Source of the DNA: Sulfuritalea sp.
GTDB taxonomy: Bacteria > Pseudomonadota > Gammaproteobacteria > Burkholderiales > Rhodocyclaceae
Length of the DNA stretch: 46,819 nt
Assembly: GCA_023700805.1 (NCBI GenBank)
Contig: JAMPYF010000034.1
Location: 1-46,819 of the forward strand
Direction of reading: 5' to 3'
The notes beneath the pieces are model-generated. The model did not search any database, was not told the DNA's origin, and was given only the letters and a program-made list of their open reading frames with translations. Shown here one piece after another: positions 34,150 to 46,819 of this stretch; positions within the stretch are counted from its first letter, which is position 1, and the number at the start of each line of letters is the position of its first letter. The position numbers and the translations under genes are program-made.

Positions 34150-35295
34150 ATGAAGCTTGGAAAGATAGCCGTTGCCCTTGCGGCAGCTTGCGCAGCATTT
34201 GCCGCTTACGCCGACATTACGGTCGGCGTCACGCTTTCGGCGACAGGTCCGGCCGCGTCGCTGGGCATTCCGGAAAAGAACACCATCGCCTTGCTGCCCA
34301 CCACCATGGGTGGCCAGAAGGTCAATTACATCGTGCTCGACGATGCCTCCGACACCACGACGGCGGTCAAGAACGTGCGCAAGCTGATTTCGGAAAATCG
34401 GGTCGATGTGATCATCGGATCGACGATCACGCCCAATTCGCTGGCCATGATCGACATCGTGGCCGAGGCGGAAACGCCGACCATATCCATGGCGGCTTCG
34501 GCCCGGATAGTCGATCCGGCCAATCCCAAGACCAAATGGGTGTTCAAGACGCCGCAGAACGACCAGCAGATGGCAACCGCGATAGCGGCTCACATGGCGG
34601 GCCAGGGCGTGAAGACGGTGGCTTTCATCGGCTTCAACGATGCATACGGCGAAGGCTGGTATCAGGAGTTCATCAAGTACGCCGACACCTACAAGCTGAA
34701 GATCGTGGCCAACGAGCGTTACAGCCGTGCCGATACCTCGGTGACCGGCCAGGTGCTGAAGATCATGGCGGCCAAGCCGGACGCGGTGCTGGTTGCGGGT
34801 TCGGGTACTCCCGCCGCCTTGCCGCAGGTGACGCTCAAGGAGCGGGGCTATGCAGGCAAGTACTACCAGACCCATGGCATCGCCAACAATGACTTCCTGC
34901 GCGTCGGCGGCAAGAACGTGGAGGGAACCTACCTGCCGGCCGGGCCGATGCTGGTCGCCGCGCAACTGCCGGACAGCAACCCGATCAAGAAGTCGTCGCT
35001 GGCGTATATCGCCAAGTACGAGGCAGCCCATGGCAAGGGCAGCATCTCGACCTTTGGCGGCCACGCCTGGGATGCCGGTGCGCTGTTGCAGAACGCAGTG
35101 CCGGCGGCATTGAAAAAGGCCCAGCCGGGCACCAAGGAGTTCCGTGCTGCTTTGCGCGATGCCCTGGAAGCGACCAAGGAGATGGTCGGTGTGCATGGCG
35201 TGTTCAATATGTCACCCAGCGACCACCTCGGTTTCGACCAGCGCGCCCGCGTCATGGTGAGGATAGACAAGGGAGCCTGGAAGCTCGATAAGTAA
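34150..35295 (+). CDS. livK: Branched-chain amino acid-type ABC transporter, periplasmic binding protein
   Basis: The protein captures ligand in the periplasm and delivers it to the LivHM channel. The 381-residue sequence has a Sec signal (MKLGKIAVALAAACAAFAAYA) followed by the type I periplasmic binding fold (DITVGVTLSATGPAASLGIP). In Rhodocyclales, liv-type systems often carry aromatic acids or other ligands, so leucine specificity is not assured. The start at 34150 is preceded by GGGAGGAG. A TATACT -10-like box at 34063-34068 is a possible promoter. A hairpin at 35331 separates it from livH, which could make its mRNA more abundant than the rest. Confidence 0.9.
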   Translation: MKLGKIAVALAAACAAFAAYADITVGVTLSATGPAASLGIPEKNTIALLPTTMGGQKVNYIVLDDASDTTTAVKNVRKLISENRVDVIIGSTITPNSLAMIDIVAEAETPTISMAASARIVDPANPKTKWVFKTPQNDQQMATAIAAHMAGQGVKTVAFIGFNDAYGEGWYQEFIKYADTYKLKIVANERYSRADTSVTGQVLKIMAAKPDAVLVAGSGTPAALPQVTLKERGYAGKYYQTHGIANNDFLRVGGKNVEGTYLPAGPMLVAAQLPDSNPIKKSSLAYIAKYEAAHGKGSISTFGGHAWDAGALLQNAVPAALKKAQPGTKEFRAALRDALEATKEMVGVHGVFNMSPSDHLGFDQRARVMVRIDKGAWKLDK

Positions 35296-35330
35296 GTGGC
35301 GCAATAACGGCTGCTGAAGCTTAGAACGGC

Positions 35331-35353
35331 GGGCGGGGCGATGTACCCCGCCC
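35331..35353 (+). other. Stable hairpin between livK and livH
   Basis: GGGCGGGG (35331-35338) pairs with CCCCGCCC (35346-35353) over a 7-nt loop. No T run follows. Such hairpins after binding-protein genes commonly protect the upstream mRNA or attenuate the downstream genes. The rest of the 175-bp gap is GC-rich and shows no gene. Confidence 0.6.
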
Positions 35354-35471
35354 CGGTCGCTCCCCGGGGGGAGTGGATTCAAGAACGGGTCCGCCGCGGC
35401 TGACCCGGACGCTTGGGGTGGCCCCGGGGGTAAGCAAGCACAGGGCTGCCGAACTTACTGAGAACGGATCA

Positions 35472-36509
35472 ATGGATCTGCAAATTGCGCTACTGCTTGG
35501 GCAGGACGGCATTACCAATGGCGCCATCTACGCGCTGTTGTCATTGGCTCTGGTGCTGGTTTTCGCCGTCACCCGGGTAATTTTCATTCCGCAGGGTGAG
35601 TTCGTCGCGTTTGGCGCCTTGACGCTGGCCAGCTTCCAGGCGGGCAAGACACCGGGCACACTCTGGCTGTTGATCGGCGCCGGGGTGGTGGTGGCCCTGA
35701 TAGACCTCACGCTTGCGGTGCGCTCCGGCATGGCCCGCAAAATTCCCCGCATCGTGGGCTGGAATCTGATTTATCCGGCGGCGGCGGCGGCGGCGGTATT
35801 CCTCTTGAAACCAAGCGAGTTTCCGCTGCTGCTGCAGATTGTCCTGGCCTTGGCACTGGTGGTGCCGCTGGGACCCATGATCTATCGCCTCGCTTTTCAG
35901 CCTGTGGCGGAAGCCAGCGTGCTGGTCCTGCTGATCGTTTCGGTGGCCGTGCACCTGGCCCTGGTCGGCTTGGGTCTGTTGTTCTTCGGCGCCGAGGGTT
36001 CGCGGACGCCCGCATTTTCCGAGGTCAGCTTCGACCTCGGGCTGGTCAGGGTGACCGGCCAGACGCTGTGGGTGATGGGCGCCAGCCTGCTGCAGATCGT
36101 GGTGCTGGCCCTGTTTTTCGAACGCACGATCTATGGCAAGGCGCTGCGTGCCACGGCAATGAATCGTACCGGGGCGCGCTTGATGGGCATTTCCACGGTG
36201 ATGGCAGGCAAGCTGTCCTTTCTGCTGGCGGCCCTGATCGGGGCGTTTTCCGGCATTCTGATCGCGCCGATCACCACGGTTTATTACGATACGGGCTTCC
36301 TGATCGGCTTGAAGGGCTTCGTCGGCGCCATTGTCGGCGGCCTCGCGAGTTATCCGATCGCTGCGGCGGGGGCCGTCCTGGTCGGGCTGCTGGAAGCGTT
36401 TTCGTCCTTCTGGGCCTCCGCCTTCAAGGAAGTGATCGTGTTCACCCTGATCATACCGGTGCTGGTCTGGCGCTCCTTGACCACGCGTCACGTCGAGGAG
36501 GACGAGTAA
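35472..36509 (+). CDS. livH: Branched-chain amino acid-type ABC transporter permease LivH
   Basis: LivH forms half of the membrane channel. The 345-residue protein has about eight hydrophobic segments and the signatures [32 protein letters not shown] and [19 protein letters not shown] (the coupling loop). The start at 35472 ([13 protein letters not shown]) is supported by homology of the N terminus; an in-frame upstream start at 35373 is not conserved. It ends with TAATG, overlapping the next start by one base. Confidence 0.93.
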   Translation: MDLQIALLLGQDGITNGAIYALLSLALVLVFAVTRVIFIPQGEFVAFGALTLASFQAGKTPGTLWLLIGAGVVVALIDLTLAVRSGMARKIPRIVGWNLIYPAAAAAAVFLLKPSEFPLLLQIVLALALVVPLGPMIYRLAFQPVAEASVLVLLIVSVAVHLALVGLGLLFFGAEGSRTPAFSEVSFDLGLVRVTGQTLWVMGASLLQIVVLALFFERTIYGKALRATAMNRTGARLMGISTVMAGKLSFLLAALIGAFSGILIAPITTVYYDTGFLIGLKGFVGAIVGGLASYPIAAAGAVLVGLLEAFSSFWASAFKEVIVFTLIIPVLVWRSLTTRHVEEDE

Positions 36510-38296
36510 TGGCGGCGCGTCTTCTGTTTGGCGGATTCCTTTGCCTGGTGCTGCTGGCGCCGCAAGTGGCATCCGAATTCCACGTCACGCTGCTGAATTA
36601 CATCGGTCTTTACGCCATCGTTGCTCTCGGTCTGGTGTTGTTGACCGGAGTGGGCGGCCTGACCTCGTTCGGACAGGCCGCCTTCGTCGGTCTCGGCGCG
36701 TATACCACGGGCTATTTGTCCACTGCGGAGAATCTTCCACCCTGGCTCGCGGTATTCGGCGGATCGCCCTGGATGGGCCTGCTTGCGGGTCTGCTGCTCA
36801 CGGCGGCGGTGGCCTTTGTGCTGGGCTTATTGACCCTGAGGCTGTCAGGGCATTACCTGCCGCTGGGAACCATCGCCTGGGGTATCAGCCTGTATTTCCT
36901 GTTCGGCAACCTGGAGTTTCTCGGCGGCCACACCGGCATGTCGGGGATTCCCGCGCTTTCCCTGTTCGGCGTCGAACTGAGGGATGGCCGCATTTATTAT
37001 TACGCGATCTGGGCGGTACTGCTGGGGGCGGTCTGGCTAACCCGGAACCTCCTCGATTCCCGCGAGGGCAGGGCCATCCGCGCCCTCAAGGGGGGGGTGG
37101 TGATGGCCGAGGCGATGGGCGTGGATACGGCCCGATCGAAGGTGGTGATCTTTCTGGTGGCGGCGCTCTTTGCCTCTATTTCCGGCTGGCTCTACGCGCA
37201 CCTGCAGCGTTTCGTCAATCCGACGCCGTTTGGCCTGGCGATCGGCATCGAATACCTGTTCATGGCCGTGGTGGGGGGCGCCGCGCACGTCTGGGGCGCG
37301 CTGATCGGCGCCGGATTGATCACCATCCTCAAGCAGTGGCTGCAGGACTGGCTGCCGAAGTTGCTGGGCGCCTCAGGCAACTTTGAGGTGATTTTCTTCG
37401 GCGTCATGATGATCTTCGTCCTGCAGCGCGCGCGCGATGGCCTGTGGCCGATCCTGACCCGCCTCATGCCGCTGCGCCAGGTGCAGCGCGCCGTGCCGCA
37501 GGGAGCGGCGCTGCCGAAGAAACCGGTTCCGGCCGCGGGCCAGGTCTTGCTCGAGGCGAGAAATGTCGTCAAGCGGTTTGGCGGCCTGGTGGCCAACAAC
37601 AACATGAACCTCACGGTCAAGGCGGGTGAGGTGATGGCCTTGATCGGCCCCAATGGCGCCGGAAAATCGACCATGTTCAACTGCATCTCGGGTGTCGATT
37701 CGGCCACCGAGGGCGAGGTGCTGTTTTGCGGCCAGGCGGTGACCGGTCTTAATTCGCGGCAGATCGCGCGTTTGGGGATGAGCCGTACCTTTCAGCACGT
37801 GCGGCTGCTGCCGACCATGACGGTGCTGGAGAACGTGGCCATCGGCGGTCACTTGCGCGGCAGCAAGGGTGTGTTGCCGGCGATGCTGCATCTCGAACGC
37901 GCCGAGGAGCTGCGCCTGCTGGCCGAGGCGGCGCGCCAGGTGGAGCGGGTGGGCCTCAAGGATTCGATGTTCGAACTCGCGGGGAGTCTGGCGCTGGGTC
38001 AGCAGCGTACGCTGGAGATCGCGCGTGCGCTGTGCGCCGACCCCTGTTTGCTGTTGCTCGACGAACCGGCGGCGGGTTTGCGTTATATGGAAAAACAGGC
38101 CCTGGCTGATCTGCTGCGCAAATTGCGCGGCGAAGGCATGGGCATCCTGCTGGTGGAGCACGACATGGATTTCGTAATGGGCCTGGCCGACCGCGTGGTG
38201 GTCATGGAGTTCGGCGAAAAGATCGCCGAGGGCTTGCCCGAAGAGGTGCAGCGCGATCCGGCGGTGCTCGAAGCCTATCTCGGGGGGGTCGATTGA
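36509..38296 (+). CDS. Fused LivM permease and LivG ATPase
   Basis: One 595-residue chain joins the second permease to the first ATPase of the transporter. Residues about 1-310 are LivM-like (GLTSFGQAAFVGLGAYTTGYL, LRLSGHYLPLGTIAWG, coupling loop IRALKGGVVMAEAMGVD). After a Pro/Ala linker, residues about 350-595 are LivG-like, with Walker A GPNGAGKST, the conserved SRTFQHVRL, signature SLALGQQRTLEIARAL and Walker B LLLLDEPAAGL. This fusion is common in betaproteobacteria. The start ATG overlaps the livH stop by one base, and the stop overlaps the livF start. Confidence 0.93.
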   Translation: MAARLLFGGFLCLVLLAPQVASEFHVTLLNYIGLYAIVALGLVLLTGVGGLTSFGQAAFVGLGAYTTGYLSTAENLPPWLAVFGGSPWMGLLAGLLLTAAVAFVLGLLTLRLSGHYLPLGTIAWGISLYFLFGNLEFLGGHTGMSGIPALSLFGVELRDGRIYYYAIWAVLLGAVWLTRNLLDSREGRAIRALKGGVVMAEAMGVDTARSKVVIFLVAALFASISGWLYAHLQRFVNPTPFGLAIGIEYLFMAVVGGAAHVWGALIGAGLITILKQWLQDWLPKLLGASGNFEVIFFGVMMIFVLQRARDGLWPILTRLMPLRQVQRAVPQGAALPKKPVPAAGQVLLEARNVVKRFGGLVANNNMNLTVKAGEVMALIGPNGAGKSTMFNCISGVDSATEGEVLFCGQAVTGLNSRQIARLGMSRTFQHVRLLPTMTVLENVAIGGHLRGSKGVLPAMLHLERAEELRLLAEAARQVERVGLKDSMFELAGSLALGQQRTLEIARALCADPCLLLLDEPAAGLRYMEKQALADLLRKLRGEGMGILLVEHDMDFVMGLADRVVVMEFGEKIAEGLPEEVQRDPAVLEAYLGGVD

Positions 38297-39036
38297 TGAG
38301 CGAAGCCAGGACCATACTCGAAGTGGAAGACCTGTGCGTTGCCTACGGCAAGGTCGAGGCGTTGCATCACGTCGGCATCAAGGTCGGGGAGGGGCAGATC
38401 GTGACCGTGATCGGTCCCAACGGCGCCGGCAAGACCACCATGCTGTCGTCGATCATGGGCGTGCTGCCCCACACCAAGGGCAAGATCCGGTTTCTCGGAC
38501 AGGAACTCGGCGACGCGGAGGTCGAGGACATGGTCGGGCTCGGCGTCAATCTGGTACCCGAGTCACGCGCCCTGTTCGGCGAAATGAGTGTCGGCGACAA
38601 TTTGTTGCTGGGCGCATTCATGCGGCACCGCAAGGGTCATCGTGACCATGAGCAGACCATGGACGAGGTGTTCCGCATCTTTCCGCGGCTCAAGGAGAGG
38701 CGGGAGCAACACGCCGGGACCTTGTCCGGGGGCGAACGGCAAATGCTGGCCGTGGGCCGTGCCTTGATGGCCAAGCCCAAGCTGCTGCTGCTGGACGAGC
38801 CAAGTCTGGGTTTGGCGCCGTTGATCGTGCGGGAGATTTTCCGCGTCATCGCCGACCTCAAGAGCACGGGTGTTTCGATCCTGCTGGTGGAGCAGAACGC
38901 GCGTGCCGCGCTCCAGGTGGCGGACTACGCCTATGTGCTGGAAACAGGCGAGATTGCCCTGGAAGGTCCCAGCGAAAAGCTGATCGACGACCCAAAGGTG
39001 GTGGAGTCCTATCTGGGGCTCGGCGGCAAGCATTAG
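38296..39036 (+). CDS. livF: Branched-chain amino acid-type ABC transporter ATPase LivF
   Basis: LivF is the second ATPase of the transporter. The 246-residue protein has Walker A GPNGAGKTTML, the LivF-specific LVPESRALFGEMSV, signature LSGGERQMLAVGRAL, Walker B LLLLDEPSLGLAP and the H-loop region. The ATG at 38296 was preferred to the TTG at 38293; the ATG shares a base with the preceding stop (TGATG). It is the last gene of the liv operon, and two parS sites follow directly. Confidence 0.94.
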   Translation: MSEARTILEVEDLCVAYGKVEALHHVGIKVGEGQIVTVIGPNGAGKTTMLSSIMGVLPHTKGKIRFLGQELGDAEVEDMVGLGVNLVPESRALFGEMSVGDNLLLGAFMRHRKGHRDHEQTMDEVFRIFPRLKERREQHAGTLSGGERQMLAVGRALMAKPKLLLLDEPSLGLAPLIVREIFRVIADLKSTGVSILLVEQNARAALQVADYAYVLETGEIALEGPSEKLIDDPKVVESYLGLGGKH

Positions 39037-39041
39037 GCGCT

Positions 39042-39057
39042 TGTTTCACGTGAAACA
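39042..39057. promoter_or_regulatory. parS: parS site 1
   Basis: TGTTTCACGTGAAACA, a perfect match to the bacterial parS consensus and a perfect palindrome. It lies 6 bp after the livF stop and 3.6 kb before parB. ParB should load here and spread for chromosome segregation. Confidence 0.97.
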
Positions 39058-39067
39058 AGCTTCAGTC

Positions 39068-39083
39068 GGTTTCACGTGAAACA
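39068..39083. promoter_or_regulatory. parS: parS site 2
   Basis: GGTTTCACGTGAAACA, matching the parS consensus at 15 of 16 positions. Its centre is 26 bp from that of site 1. It is in the intergenic region upstream of mnmG. Confidence 0.93.
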
Positions 39084-39224
39084 ACGCATTGAACTTGCCG
39101 CGAATCGCGGCACCGCCGCCTGAATTCACCGCAGGCCTGTCGCCGCCACCGACAACGCTGCGCATTTGAGACGGGAGGCGTATGATTGCGCCTCTTTTCT
39201 TTGCGGCGCAACTCGGCCCTCCCT

Positions 39225-39238
39225 GAAATTCGAATTTC
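39225..39238. promoter_or_regulatory. Perfect 14-bp palindrome upstream of mnmG
   Basis: GAAATTCGAATTTC is a perfect dyad that ends 15 bp before the mnmG GTG start, so it may act on transcription or translation of mnmG. No matching regulator was recognised. Confidence 0.4.
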
Positions 39239-39253
39239 CTAGGGTCTCCTGGC

Positions 39254-41127
<1,874 letters not shown>

Positions 41128-41131
<4 letters not shown>

Positions 41132-41763
41132 GTCTGGCTGCGGCTTTGCGCGAAGGCCTCGCCGGCCTCGGGCTGGATCTGCCTGCCGCAGTGCAGGCAA
41201 AGTTGCTGGCCTATGTCGCGCTGTTGAAGAAATGGAACGCGACCTACAACCTGACTGCAATCCGCGACGAGGGTGAAATGGTCACCCAGCACCTGCTCGA
41301 CTCCTTGTCTGTGCTGCCGGCGTTGCAAGAGTTGGCGTTGGGGGGACGGCGCTGGGCCGACATCGGCAGCGGCGCCGGACTGCCGGGCATCCCGCTGGCC
41401 ATCGTGCGACCGGAGCTGGACATGACGCTGGTCGAGACGGTGGCAAAGAAGTCTGCCTTCCAGCGCCAGGCCAAGATCGAGTTGGGCCTGGCGAACCTCA
41501 CTATGATCAACCGGCGTGTAGAGGAACTGCCGGGTGGGGCCTTCGATGCCGTGATTTCCCGCGCCTTTGCGGAACTGGCGGATTTCGTACGCCTTGCCGG
41601 CCATTTGCCGGCGCCGGATGGCCGCCTTTACGCCATGAAAGGGTTGTTGCCCGAAGATGAGATCAGCCGATTGCCGCAAGCCTGGGCGGTGGCCGCTTGC
41701 ATCAGGCTGAGTGTGCCGGGACTGGACGCGCAGCGTCACCTGATTGTTCTTGAGAGAGCCTGA
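41128..41763 (+). CDS. rsmG: 16S rRNA 7-methylguanosine methyltransferase RsmG
   Basis: RsmG methylates N7 of G527 in 16S rRNA using S-adenosylmethionine. The 211-residue protein has [23 protein letters not shown], the SAM-binding motif [28 protein letters not shown] and YAMKG. Between [10 protein letters not shown] and the SAM motif it has [11 protein letters not shown], about five residues more than the E. coli protein, and this stretch coincides with a dispersed repeat. It is coupled to mnmG and ends 2 bp before parA. Confidence 0.96.
41327..41352 (+). repeat. Dispersed GTTGGCG repeat, copy inside rsmG
   Basis: AAGAGTTGGCGTTGGGGGG followed by ACGGCGC differs from the intergenic copies by C-to-G changes in the middle. 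It encodes ELALGGRR just before the SAM-binding motif, where the protein is longer than E. coli RsmG. Confidence 0.55.
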
Positions 41764-41765
41764 CG

Positions 41766-42545
<780 letters not shown>

Positions 42546-42660
42546 CCCACTTCCCCATCGCATCCGCTTCCCGGGCAAGGGGAGCGGCGATTGCCCGGCC
42601 GCGACGCGGCTTCTCGATTTTTGACTCGCCACTCCCTTGGGGCGGCACTGCGGAGACTGC

Positions 42661-43509
42661 ATGAATCCACCAAAACAAAAAGGCCTCGGGCGTGGGCTGG
42701 ATGCCCTTCTGGCCGCCAACAACACTCCCGAGACCCAGCGCCAGGACATGCTCGCCGTAGGCACGCTGCAGCCGGGGAAATACCAGCCGCGGACGCGCAT
42801 GGACCCCGGTTCGCTCGAAGAGCTGGCGGCTTCGATCAAGGCCCAGGGCCTGATCCAGCCGATATCCGTGCGCCCAGTAGGAAGCGGCCGCTACGAAATC
42901 ATCGCCGGCGAACGGCGCTGGCGGGCGGCCCAGATCGCCGGCCTGGGCGAGGTGCCGGTGTTGATCCGCGACATTCCGGACGATGCCGCGCTGGCCATGT
43001 CGCTGATAGAGAACATCCAGCGCGAGGACCTGAATCCGCTGGAGGAGGCGGCCGGCATCCAGCGCCTGATCGACGAATTCCAGATGACTCACCAGCAGGC
43101 GGCCGATGCGGTCGGCCGCTCGCGGTCGGCGGCGTCCAATCTGCTGCGCCTGCTGCAACTGGCCAAGCCGGCACAGGACATGCTGATGGCCGGCGACATC
43201 GAGATGGGCCACGCCAGGGCGCTGCTGCCTTTGTCCAAGAGCGAGCAGGGCCGTGTCGCGGCGCTGGTCGTGGACAAGGGATACTCGGTGCGCGAGACCG
43301 AGCGCATGGTGGCGCGGGAACTGAATCCGCCGGTCAAGAAAGGCACCGAGAAAAAGCCGGATCGCGACCTGCTGCGCCTTGAAGAAGAGCTGTCCGATCG
43401 CCTTGGGGCCACGGTCAAGATCAGCGCCAATCGCAAGGGCGGCGGCAGCCTGACGATCCGCTTCGGCAGCCTCGACCAACTGGATGGCTTGCTGGCCAGG
43501 CTCGATTGA
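42661..43509 (+). CDS. parB: Chromosome partitioning protein ParB
   Basis: ParB binds parS, spreads as a CTP-dependent clamp and stimulates ParA. The 282-residue protein begins with the ParA-stimulating segment ([10 protein letters not shown]). It continues with the CTP-binding region ([32 protein letters not shown]), the helix-turn-helix ([23 protein letters not shown]) and a C-terminal dimer domain. The start at 42661 has GGAG upstream. Its sites are the two parS sequences at 39042 and 39068. A 9-bp-stem hairpin follows the gene. Confidence 0.96.
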   Translation: MNPPKQKGLGRGLDALLAANNTPETQRQDMLAVGTLQPGKYQPRTRMDPGSLEELAASIKAQGLIQPISVRPVGSGRYEIIAGERRWRAAQIAGLGEVPVLIRDIPDDAALAMSLIENIQREDLNPLEEAAGIQRLIDEFQMTHQQAADAVGRSRSAASNLLRLLQLAKPAQDMLMAGDIEMGHARALLPLSKSEQGRVAALVVDKGYSVRETERMVARELNPPVKKGTEKKPDRDLLRLEEELSDRLGATVKISANRKGGGSLTIRFGSLDQLDGLLARLD

Positions 43510-43518
43510 TTTTGTCTT

Positions 43519-43542
43519 CCGATGCGTGCCGAGACGCATCGG
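43519..43542. other. Hairpin after parB
   Basis: CCGATGCGT (43519-43527) pairs perfectly with ACGCATCGG (43534-43542) around a 6-nt loop, 10 bp after the parB stop. No T run follows, so it is a possible factor-dependent terminator or RNA end-protection structure. Confidence 0.5.
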
Positions 43543-43618
43543 TGCGGCAGGGAATTAATACCAAAGACATATTTCTTTTGCGGCTGGTTTCTAAATGGCG
43601 CGTTGCAACATAAAATAT

Positions 43619-43647
43619 TTGACAACCCCCGATCAATGGCCTATATT
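43619..43647 (+). promoter_or_regulatory. Sigma-70 promoter of the atp operon
   Basis: TTGACA (43619-43624), an exact 17-bp spacer and TATATT (43642-43647). It is the strongest consensus promoter in the window and lies 33 bp before the atpI start codon. Confidence 0.9.
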
Positions 43648-43679
43648 CGCGGGCTTTTGGACGCGGCCTGGTCTTATAG

Positions 43680-44018
43680 ATGTTTAGAGCCGTGTTTCAT
43701 CAAGGCGTCGCAACCCTGATCGTTGCTGGGCTGGCGTGGTTTTGGGCAGGACCGCACGCGGCGCTGTCAGCGGCACTGGGTGGTGCGGCGGTGTTCGTAC
43801 CGAACCTGCTTTTCGCCATGAGTTTATGGGCGGCTGCAAAGAGCGGCAGGGCTTCGGTGACGAGGTTTTTTGTAGGCGAATTCATCAAGGTCGTGGCAAC
43901 GCTGGCGTTGCTGGCGATCGTGGCGGGGGCGTATCGAGACTTGCACTGGCTGGCACTGCTTGCCGGGCTGATCGTTGCGCTGAAAGCGAACCTGTTTGTG
44001 ATATTGATTAAGGCCTGA
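43680..44018 (+). CDS. atpI: ATP synthase subunit I
   Basis: AtpI is a small membrane protein that helps assemble the c-ring of ATP synthase. The 112-residue protein has four hydrophobic segments (VATLIVAGLAWFWAG, LGGAAVFVPNLLFAM, FIKVVATLALLAIVAG, LALLAGLIVALKANLFV). It is the first gene of the atp operon, right after a strong promoter, and is followed 6 bp later by atpB. Confidence 0.9.
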   Translation: MFRAVFHQGVATLIVAGLAWFWAGPHAALSAALGGAAVFVPNLLFAMSLWAAAKSGRASVTRFFVGEFIKVVATLALLAIVAGAYRDLHWLALLAGLIVALKANLFVILIKA

Positions 44019-44882
<864 letters not shown>

Positions 44883-44910
44883 TCTCCCGTATCAATTGTC
44901 ACAACCTTAA

Positions 44911-45189
<279 letters not shown>

Positions 45190-45221
45190 TCGTCGTCCCC
45201 AACGCTTAAGGAGCGATTACC

Positions 45222-45692
45222 GTGAATCTGAACGCAACGCTGTTTGCCCAGCTGGTTGTGTTCCTCATTTTGGCGTGGTTCACGATGAAGTTCGTGTGGC
45301 CGCCCATCATGAAGGCACTCGATGAGCGTGCGGGCAAGATAGCTGACGGGCTTGCGGCTGCAGACAAGGCCAAGACCGACCTGGCGCACGCTGAAAAGAA
45401 AGCCGCCGAGGAACTGCGCAAGGCGCGCGAATCGGCCGCCGAGTTCCGCAGCGGTGCCGAGAAGCAGGTGGCCCAGTTGCTTGAAGAAGCGCGTACTGAA
45501 GCTGCCCGTATTATCAGCGCGGCTCGCGAGGCTGCCGAGGCAGAGGCCGGCACCGCTTCGCAGCGCGCCAAGGAAGCACTGCGCGAGCATGTGGCCACCC
45601 TGGCCGTCGCCGGCGCCGAACGCATCCTGCGCAGGGAAATCAATGCCCAGGCCCATGCCGAGCTGCTGACGCAACTCAAGTCGGAACTGTAA
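45222..45692 (+). CDS. atpF: ATP synthase F0 subunit b
   Basis: The 156-residue protein has one N-terminal membrane helix ([23 protein letters not shown]) and a long charged coiled coil that forms the peripheral stalk. It starts with GTG at 45222, preceded by AAGGAG. It is followed 6 bp later by atpH. Confidence 0.96.
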   Translation: MNLNATLFAQLVVFLILAWFTMKFVWPPIMKALDERAGKIADGLAAADKAKTDLAHAEKKAAEELRKARESAAEFRSGAEKQVAQLLEEARTEAARIISAAREAAEAEAGTASQRAKEALREHVATLAVAGAERILRREINAQAHAELLTQLKSEL

Positions 45693-45698
45693 GCTGCC

Positions 45699-46247
45699 AT
45701 GGCCGAAAACGTCACCCTTGCGCGCCCCTATGCCGAGGCCGCGTTCCAGCTGGCCAAGAGCGGGAATGCGCTGGCCGCCTGGTCGGATGTGCTGTCCGGG
45801 CTTTCCGCCGTTGCCGGTCGTCCCGAGATGGAAGAGTGCATCGGCAATCCGCGCCTGAGCCCCGCGCAGTTGGCGCAACTCTGCCTCGACGTGGCCGCCG
45901 CCGATACCAGGCTCAGCCTGACCGCCGATCAGCAGAATTTCGTCCGCGTGCTGGCCGACAACGACCGCCTCATCGTCCTGCCCGAGATCGCCGAGCTTTT
46001 CAACGAACTCAAGCATGGTCAGGAGGGCGTCAAGGACGCCGAGATCACGTCGGCTTTCGCGCTCGATGAGGCAACGCTGAAGAATCTCGTGGCCGATCTC
46101 GAACGCAAGTTCGGGTGCAGGATCCAGGCGACCGTCAAGGTCGATGCCGAACTTATTGGTGGCGTCCGCATCGCCGTCGGCGATGAAGTAATCGATGCCT
46201 CGGTCCGCGGCAAGCTTGCCGCCATGGCCACCGCGCTAAAGAACTAG
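45699..46247 (+). CDS. atpH: ATP synthase F1 subunit delta
   Basis: Subunit delta links the F1 head to the peripheral stalk. The 182-residue protein begins [20 protein letters not shown] and ends with the conserved [28 protein letters not shown]. It is in the standard operon order between atpF and atpA, with a 10-bp gap to atpA. Confidence 0.96.
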   Translation: MAENVTLARPYAEAAFQLAKSGNALAAWSDVLSGLSAVAGRPEMEECIGNPRLSPAQLAQLCLDVAAADTRLSLTADQQNFVRVLADNDRLIVLPEIAELFNELKHGQEGVKDAEITSAFALDEATLKNLVADLERKFGCRIQATVKVDAELIGGVRIAVGDEVIDASVRGKLAAMATALKN

Positions 46248-46257
46248 GAGTAATTCC

Positions 46258-46819
<562 letters not shown>

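Noticed and set aside
42546..42660. A possible small gene or regulatory RNA in the parA-parB gap
   Set aside because: The 115 bp holds a small CCGCG/CGCGG stem and the parB ribosome site, but no convincing open frame, promoter or terminator.

Overview
The window looks like a chromosomal replication-origin region of a GC-rich betaproteobacterium, most likely of the Rhodocyclales type. This is an inference from gene order and protein style, not from an rRNA. The core order is phasin, gyrB, dnaN, dnaA (minus strand) | rpmH, rnpA, yidD, yidC, mnmE, a TSUP permease, a liv transporter operon, two parS sites, mnmG, rsmG, parA, parB, atpIBEFHA (plus strand). The strand switch near 29.2 kb, the DnaA boxes on both sides of dnaA and the nearby parABS system place oriC at about 27.55-29.3 kb. 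Genes from about 18.2 to 29.1 kb point left and those after 29.3 kb point right, so both arms are co-directional with replication. The block at 0.4-18.2 kb points right, mostly head-on to the leftward fork.

Region by region. 1-4.7 kb: a truncated DUF815-type ATPase, the lytic transglycosylase MltA, an ammonium transporter with a clear NtrC site and sigma-54 promoter, and the cbb3-oxidase assembly protein CcoG. 4.7-16.3 kb: a defence island with type I restriction genes hsdR and hsdS, an unrecognised gene, a membrane-anchored NERD protein, a Schlafen/AlbA_2 ATP-binding regulator, a membrane-anchored Mrr-type nuclease, and an operon of HTH-nucleotidyltransferase, HEPN protein and hsdM. The methylase gene is therefore about 6 kb from its R and S partners and sits behind an autoregulation-type operator. 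16.4-21.5 kb: an old-yellow-enzyme, YceH, ArfB, a RIO kinase, the RNA helicase DbpA and a small secreted protein. 21.6-23.7 kb: a degenerate hemerythrin, an SLT-family transglycosylase and a phasin, which suggests polyhydroxyalkanoate storage. 23.9-46.8 kb: the origin core and the start of the ATP synthase operon (atpA is cut by the window end).

The most striking sequence structure is a dispersed GC-rich repeat of about 25 bp with the core GTTGGCGYTGGCG. It occurs about ten times, in short gaps between genes, overlapping stop codons, and apparently inside open reading frames. Two copies that are identical over 24 bp bracket the defence island exactly: one starts in the ccoG stop codon, the other overlaps the hsdM stop codon. 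A different, perfectly palindromic repeat is read through in frame inside hsdR. No tRNA, rRNA, CRISPR array, transposase or integrase was seen. No gap between genes exceeds about 300 bases.
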